From positions 1 through 27,311 of the forward strand of contig JAYZDF010000119.1 of the NCBI GenBank assembly GCA_036337945.1: a DNA stretch of 27,311 nt. Direction: 5' to 3'. The notes beneath the pieces were generated by a model, which was not told where the DNA came from, did no database searches, and was given only the letters and a program-made list of their open reading frames with translations. Origin of the DNA: JAYZDF01 sp036337945 (GTDB lineage Bacteria; Myxococcota; Kuafuiibacteriia; Kuafuiibacteriales; Kuafuiibacteriaceae). Position numbers and translations under genes: made by a program. Of this stretch, positions 23,190 to 27,311 are shown piece by piece; position 1 is the stretch's first letter; every line of letters begins with the position of its first letter.

Positions 23190-24731
23190 GTGAATACTCG
23201 CCGTGCAAAGACACTCCCAGAGTTGTTGTTAGAACTTCGTCTTTTGGACCCTGCGACACTCAGTCGGGCGAAAGACGCTATGAAGCACCAAAGGAAACGC
23301 TTGCTCACCGTTCTTGTAGAATCAGGAGTCATCGATGAAAAACGACTTGTCCTCACACTGAGTAACGCCCTTGGCATTGAATCGATCGACCTTTCTGCAA
23401 TGCAGGTCCATAAGAATACCCTTGCTCGCTTGCCGGCTAACTTGGCTCATACCTACGGTGCACTTCCTGTGGCAGCAAAGCGTGCGAATGGAGAAGAATA
23501 CCTTTACGTTGCACTGGCGAATCCTCTTGATTATCGAGGAGCCCAAGAGATTCGAAGAGTAACGGGATGCGCACTAAGTGTTTTGATGGCTTATCCTACT
23601 CAACTTGATCGGGCGATTCTCAAATATTACCCGAGCAGTTCTGAGCCCGCCAAGCCAAAGATTCCTTCTGCCCCGCCAGTGATCGGCAAGCCATCCTCTT
23701 CTAGTACTTTACCCGTTGGTATCGATGAGTTTCAGTCAGACTTATTTACGCATACATCCGATCCAGATATTTCTGATATTGTGATCACGCCTGCATCGTC
23801 CGCCGCAGCCGAGTCTTCAACGAACAGTGCTTCAACTAGTGCGGCAGGAAATCAAGTTCCACTGCAATTTCTCAATCTTGATTTACCAGATTCTTTAGGA
23901 CAGGCCTGGGATGATGGAAAGACTTTAGATGTTGATTTAGACGAAGTCTCCAGCGACCAGTTTCGGCCCATCTCATCTCATACAAACGATCGACAACTTA
24001 CGCCGACACAAACACCAGGGCTGCCCTCAAGGGAACCAAATCGTGCTTCAGCCACTCCGTACGATCTAGCTGCTGCATTAGAACTTCCAGTAGAGATGGG
24101 TGACTCTGCAAGCCCCTTTGATGGAATTGCGCCCGTTAATCTCCCTACTGGATTAGAAAGAACCGGAATAATTCCGATCGGAGACTTCGATTCTGATGAG
24201 TTTGCGCCTCCTCCACTTGAAGAAGAGCAACAGCAAAACTCTGGAGGCTTAGTTGGTTTCACCGATATTCCTGAATCCGCAACGCAAGTTGCATTTAGAT
24301 CTTCGGACTCTCAATCGACGACTGACCAGGGAGAAAACTCTCCGCTACCTGAGAAATCGAGTGTTCCTCCAGAGCAATTCGATTCGGTCGAACTTGAAGA
24401 GATTCAGCCAGACTTTGTGATTGAGCAGCCAGAGAGCGAGTTCGAAGCGACTCCGGCCTCAAATCATGAGGTTGCACTCAAGATTGAGTCCGTCGATACG
24501 AAATCAGATCGTCCGGGTGTTCAGCCAGATTCATCTACTGAGAAAGGAAAAGGAAATACGACAGCGAATGATAATGCACATCGCTTGATCCGGGATTTGA
24601 GAAATGGAGAGACACTTACCTCTTCGGACCGCATTCAGGTTTTCTTGGCGATCACGAGATTTATGCTGGATCAGGGTATAGTGAGCGAGGAGCAGCTTGC
24701 TCACTATCTCTCAGTCATTGATGCTTCTTAG
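23190..24731 (+). CDS. MshEN paralogue with degenerate c-di-GMP motif and acidic linker
   Basis: The 513-residue product begins with an MshEN-like domain (about 1-150) very similar in layout to the preceding protein, but the Leu-Gly of the first motif reads LP (TLPELL, 8-13) and that of the second reads LL (KRLLTVLVESGV), so c-di-GMP binding may be lost or changed. A long Ser/Pro/Asp/Glu-rich region of low complexity (about 150-470) follows and is probably disordered. The last 35 residues (ITRFMLDQGIVSEEQLAHYL) resemble the C-terminus of the first protein. Start is GTG at 23190 with AGAGG before it. The pair appears to be a duplication with divergence. Confidence 0.82.
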   Translation: MNTRRAKTLPELLLELRLLDPATLSRAKDAMKHQRKRLLTVLVESGVIDEKRLVLTLSNALGIESIDLSAMQVHKNTLARLPANLAHTYGALPVAAKRANGEEYLYVALANPLDYRGAQEIRRVTGCALSVLMAYPTQLDRAILKYYPSSSEPAKPKIPSAPPVIGKPSSSSTLPVGIDEFQSDLFTHTSDPDISDIVITPASSAAAESSTNSASTSAAGNQVPLQFLNLDLPDSLGQAWDDGKTLDVDLDEVSSDQFRPISSHTNDRQLTPTQTPGLPSREPNRASATPYDLAAALELPVEMGDSASPFDGIAPVNLPTGLERTGIIPIGDFDSDEFAPPPLEEEQQQNSGGLVGFTDIPESATQVAFRSSDSQSTTDQGENSPLPEKSSVPPEQFDSVELEEIQPDFVIEQPESEFEATPASNHEVALKIESVDTKSDRPGVQPDSSTEKGKGNTTANDNAHRLIRDLRNGETLTSSDRIQVFLAITRFMLDQGIVSEEQLAHYLSVIDAS

Positions 24732-24756
24732 TCTGATATTATGACGAGCATTCCTT

Positions 24757-24766
24757 CACAATTGTG
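24757..24766. other. 10-bp palindrome upstream of the ECF sigma gene
   Basis: CACAATTGTG at 24757-24766 is a perfect 10-base palindrome. It sits between the MshEN operon and the sigma factor gene and could be a protein-binding site. Confidence 0.4.
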
Positions 24767-24772
24767 GCTCCG

Positions 24773-24800
24773 CCGCTGGTTCCGCTGCGCGAACCCGCGG
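24773..24800. terminator. Stable hairpin between MshEN and sigma genes
   Basis: CCGCTGGTTC (24773-24782) can pair with GAACCCGCGG (24791-24800), giving a 10-bp stem with one mismatch and an 8-base loop. It lies 42 bases after the MshEN operon's stop. There is no T-run after it on the plus strand, so a terminator role is only suggested by position; a regulatory hairpin is possible. Confidence 0.45.
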
Positions 24801-24865
24801 ATTGAAAAGTGTTCTTCGGCTTTTTGCAGTTCGTCTTACTCGCTTCAGAGGCAAGGTATGCGTGT

Positions 24866-25510
24866 ATGACGAAAACCTCGAAAGAGCGCGATAGCCGAGA
24901 TCAGCAGGACGCGGTCTGGATGACAGAATTTCAGCAAGGGAATTCTCATTCATTTGAGAAACTGCTCCGGAGGCATCGATCGGGGGTTTTCTCATTTTGT
25001 CTAAAGATGCTCGGCGACAAAACGGCGGCAGAAGACGCACTTCAGGAAGTTTTTTTACGCGTCGTAAAATCTGCTCCAAATTGGAAAAAGCAAGCAAAAA
25101 TAAGGACTTGGATCTATACTATTGCTCGTAATCACTGTATCGATGCGCTGCGAAAAGCAACGCACCGAAAGACCGCATCTCTCGATCAAACGTTAGGAAA
25201 GGAAGAGACCGAAGGTGTGACTTTGTCTGATCGGATAGCTGACCAAAAAGAGGCGCTTCCCGACCGTGGAACTGCGAATGTTCGGCTGCGAGCAGTTCTT
25301 TTGGAGGCAATAGAAAGTCTGTCAGAGGAGCAGCGTGAAGTGTTTGTGATGAGAGAGTACTCGGGTATGCCCTTTAAAGAAATTGCCAGTATTGTTGGGG
25401 TGTCTGAAAATACTGTCAAAAGCCGAATGCGATATGCCTTAGAACATATGCGTAATCATTTGGCCAAAGCCGGGATTACGCCGGAAGGAAAAGATAGAAA
25501 TCGTGAGTGA
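24866..25510 (+). CDS. ECF-type RNA polymerase sigma factor
   Basis: This 214-residue protein is a sigma-70 family factor of the extracytoplasmic function group. Region 2 is at about 30-100, with SFEKLLRRHRSGVFSFCLKM, AAEDALQEVFLRVV and KIRTWIYTIARNHCIDALRK, the core-binding and -10 recognising part. Region 4 is at about 150-205, LSEEQREVFVMREYSG then FKEIASIVGVSENTVKSRM, the helix-turn-helix for the -35 box. Start is the ATG at 24866, with AAGG 9 bases before; a frame open upstream to 24809 has a poor match to sigma factors. The next gene overlaps it by 8 bases and is its likely anti-sigma factor. It probably turns on genes in response to an envelope signal. Confidence 0.92.
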   Translation: MTKTSKERDSRDQQDAVWMTEFQQGNSHSFEKLLRRHRSGVFSFCLKMLGDKTAAEDALQEVFLRVVKSAPNWKKQAKIRTWIYTIARNHCIDALRKATHRKTASLDQTLGKEETEGVTLSDRIADQKEALPDRGTANVRLRAVLLEAIESLSEEQREVFVMREYSGMPFKEIASIVGVSENTVKSRMRYALEHMRNHLAKAGITPEGKDRNRE

Positions 25511-26711
25511 GTTAGAAGACAATCGCCTAGTCGACTATCTGTACGGTGAGATGGATCCTTCAGAGCGACAGGCCTTTCAGGAGGATATGGAAGCCGACCA
25601 AGCTTTGGCAAAAACCGTAGAAGAGATGCAGTCTATGTTGGGTTCTCTTCGGGCCTTGGAGGTGGAAGAAGCTCCGTCCGACCATTTGGATTCATTAATA
25701 CTCGCTCAGGCAAAGCAAACCATCGAAAGTCAGGAAGAGTCCTGGATCCAAAAACTTTTTGGTCGACCCGGACTAGCCCTGGCATTTTCTGGCGCCTTTG
25801 CTTTGGTCATCGCAGTGATCGTACTACCGAATATGCAAACGCAGGCACCAGTGAACGACTTCTCTGGCGTCGAAGTCACACAGCAACCGCAGCAGTCAGC
25901 CTCGAAGAAGGCTCCAAATACTTCACCTCCGCCAAAGAACGACACGATTGTAACGCGCGCTGAGGAAGAGGCGCCTCCTCAAGTCGCGAGAAAAGCGATA
26001 AAGACTGAGCAAGTTAGGAGGAAGTCAAAACAAGAGACTCAGATGCGGTCGACATTTTCAGGAAAACGAAAGAGGGCCAAGAAAAGTCAGTCTATTGCTG
26101 CAGGTCCTCTTGGGGCGAAAATGAAAAATGAACCTTCACCGAAAGGTGGGTCGCAAGATTTGGAAATAGCTATTTCTCAGCTGGGCGCGCGAGGAAACAA
26201 GTCGGCACTGGAGATTGGTACTGTGGGTGCCCTTGATGGTGCGCTTTCGCCCAATCGCTCAAAAATGAGGTCGAAGCCGCAAGGCCGCATCAAAGAACGA
26301 GCCTTGCCAGGTCCTGATCCTCGAACCAAACGAACCCGTTCTCTCGCTCTCGCTGATGTATCTACTTCTATCCCAGAAGACCCAGCACAAAGAGAAGCAT
26401 GGGCACGTAAACAAGCGAGAAACGCCCAAAAAATCGCCCGAAAATTCCTCAAGAGTGGGGATGTCCGAGCGGCGCGAAAAACGTATCTCAAAACTCGTAC
26501 CTGGGTTCGCGGAACCGTAGCATTTTTTGAAGTGTCGCTCTGGTTAGCGCAGCTCGAATATTCTCAGGGACGCTTTGCCGAGGCGAGGCAGTTTGCGGCT
26601 GAAGCTGGCCGCAGTCGCGATCAATCGATTCAGGAGAAAGCGCGAGAAGTCGTTGCGAGAGTCCGTGAGGACCAAAGCCAATCGGACTCCGTTCCAGCCT
26701 CGACCGAGTAA
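25503..26711 (+). CDS. Probable membrane anti-sigma factor without zinc-finger residues
   Basis: This 402-residue protein starts with GTG inside the sigma gene (8-base overlap). The cytoplasmic N-terminus (1-85), DNRLVDYLYGEMDPSERQAF, looks like an anti-sigma domain, but it lacks the HxxxCxxC zinc motif and the whole protein has no cysteine. One membrane helix follows (about 90-110). The region outside, about 120-290, is basic, Ser/Gln/Lys/Arg-rich and likely disordered, and the end (about 295-390) looks TPR-like (AREAWARKQARNAQK and EYSQGRFAEARQFAAEAG). Its place right after the sigma gene, the N-terminal domain and single membrane pass support an anti-sigma role. The sensor ligand is unknown. 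Confidence 0.85.
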   Translation: MSELEDNRLVDYLYGEMDPSERQAFQEDMEADQALAKTVEEMQSMLGSLRALEVEEAPSDHLDSLILAQAKQTIESQEESWIQKLFGRPGLALAFSGAFALVIAVIVLPNMQTQAPVNDFSGVEVTQQPQQSASKKAPNTSPPPKNDTIVTRAEEEAPPQVARKAIKTEQVRRKSKQETQMRSTFSGKRKRAKKSQSIAAGPLGAKMKNEPSPKGGSQDLEIAISQLGARGNKSALEIGTVGALDGALSPNRSKMRSKPQGRIKERALPGPDPRTKRTRSLALADVSTSIPEDPAQREAWARKQARNAQKIARKFLKSGDVRAARKTYLKTRTWVRGTVAFFEVSLWLAQLEYSQGRFAEARQFAAEAGRSRDQSIQEKAREVVARVREDQSQSDSVPASTE

Positions 26712-26934
26712 TTCTCTAAAGAACTCGTTCAAACCCGACCATTCGGTCAGCTCGATTGTATTCAAAGGTACGAATGATGGCCTAATATCTTTGTCCCGGA
26801 GGTCGTCCACATGGTAGTCATATAACTAGGCAAAGTTGTCGGCTTTTGCCGTAAAAGTGTCAGCCATCTCCAATTTGGATTGCTTATGGAGATCCTGCCT
26901 TTTTGCGGCGCCCGATTTCAAAGGAACACGAGAT
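26712..26934. other. Intergenic region before the terminal lipoprotein gene
   Basis: These 223 bases carry no gene that I can support. A weak TTCAAA-N16-TAATAT pair and a short CGGC-TTTT-GCCG dyad (26840-26851) are present; neither is convincing as a promoter or terminator. Confidence 0.35.
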
Positions 26935-27311
26935 TTGCGAACGATCCATCTGAACTTAGCATACGTTTTGGCCCTTACAATTTCCCTGACTGGATTGGGT
27001 TGTGGTGAGGAGGCACCTGTCGGTGGTCAGATACCTGATCGGCGGGTCATCATTGATGTCGGAAATCGAACTCCAGACGGCGGTCCTCAAGAGCCTACAG
27101 ATTCTGGGGAATCGCGTCCCGATGCCAACGATGACGACGCAGGCTCAGTCACTCCCGACACCGGCGTGGTCGAAGATGGAGGCGGGACAAATGTTGACGC
27201 GGGTCCTACACCAACCCGTCTCGATAATGAGCGGCGTGATTCTGATTGCGACGGTCTGTCTGATGCTTACGAGTTTGCGACCGTTTATCCAGGCGGACAG
27301 AAGACGAACCC
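26935..27311 (+). CDS. Asp-rich lipoprotein with calcium-binding-type motif, cut by the window edge
   Basis: The frame opens at a TTG (26935) behind AAAGGA and runs to the window edge without a stop (125 codons visible). The start is chosen because it gives a lipoprotein signal: RTIHLNLAYVLALTISLTGLGC, with lipobox LGC. The mature part is low-complexity and rich in Asp, Gly, Pro and Thr, then reads DSDCDGLSDAYEF, a thrombospondin type 3-like calcium loop (DxDxDGLxDxxE). Such surface proteins are common in Myxococcota and Bradymonadota. The rest of the protein is outside the window, so its full length and function cannot be judged. The upstream stop in frame is at 26827-26829. Confidence 0.75.
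   Translation, partial: MRTIHLNLAYVLALTISLTGLGCGEEAPVGGQIPDRRVIIDVGNRTPDGGPQEPTDSGESRPDANDDDAGSVTPDTGVVEDGGGTNVDAGPTPTRLDNERRDSDCDGLSDAYEFATVYPGGQKTN

Noticed and set aside
26840..26851. CGGC-TTTT-GCCG as a terminator for the sigma/anti-sigma operon
   Set aside because: A four-base stem without a T-run is too weak to call.

Overview
The window reads as ordinary chromosome of a Gram-negative, didermal bacterium of the Myxococcota/Bradymonadota (former Deltaproteobacteria) kind, with a GC content near 50% by eye. The grounds are several lipoproteins with short lipoboxes, a Cys-rich 'conserved C..C..C' lipoprotein, an Asp-rich lipoprotein with a DxDxDGLxD calcium motif, an OmpA-type protein with Pro/Ala-rich N-terminus, stand-alone MshEN (c-di-GMP binding) proteins, and a FAR/ligase/ACP/acyltransferase megaenzyme that resembles myxobacterial ElbD. 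The lineage is an inference; no rRNA or other strong marker is present. I saw no tRNA, rRNA, insertion sequence, CRISPR array or phage gene, and no stretch over about 250 bp lacks a gene.

Layout. (1) Left edge: a possible minus-strand N-terminus (1-48) and an unrecognised minus-strand protein (113-1237). (2) A tight plus-strand run: coaBC (CoA synthesis), a family 4 uracil-DNA glycosylase, an NfeD-type membrane protease with GTG start, and a Cys-rich lipoprotein overlapping nfeD (1488-6073). (3) A minus-strand DUF4912 protein diverging from a plus-strand membrane-anchored protein of unknown function (6075-7604). (4) A lipid operon: the 1470-residue ElbD-like enzyme and an SDR-type reductase, translationally followed by the rRNA methyltransferase RsmB, then a HEAT-like secreted protein and a CHAP-like secreted protein (7681-16485).

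(5) A minus-strand operon, read from right to left: OmpA-like envelope protein (20593-18386), a response regulator with degenerate GGDEF domain (18372-17374), and an MBL-fold hydrolase (to 16470), ending tail-to-tail over the CHAP-like gene. (6) Divergent from it, a TPR-like exported protein and a LolB/DUF4292-like lipoprotein joined by a GTGA overlap (20712-22369). (7) Two consecutive MshEN-domain proteins, the first with intact c-di-GMP motifs and the second with degenerate ones (22501-24731). (8) An ECF sigma factor overlapping its probable membrane anti-sigma factor, which has no zinc-finger residues or any cysteine (24866-26711), then the start of an Asp-rich lipoprotein running off the right edge.

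The most notable items are the lipid megaenzyme with its SDR partner, and the concentration within 8 kb of c-di-GMP-related proteins that look like receptors or pseudo-enzymes instead of synthases (degenerate GGDEF, intact MshEN, degenerate MshEN). Whether these work together is an inference from proximity only.
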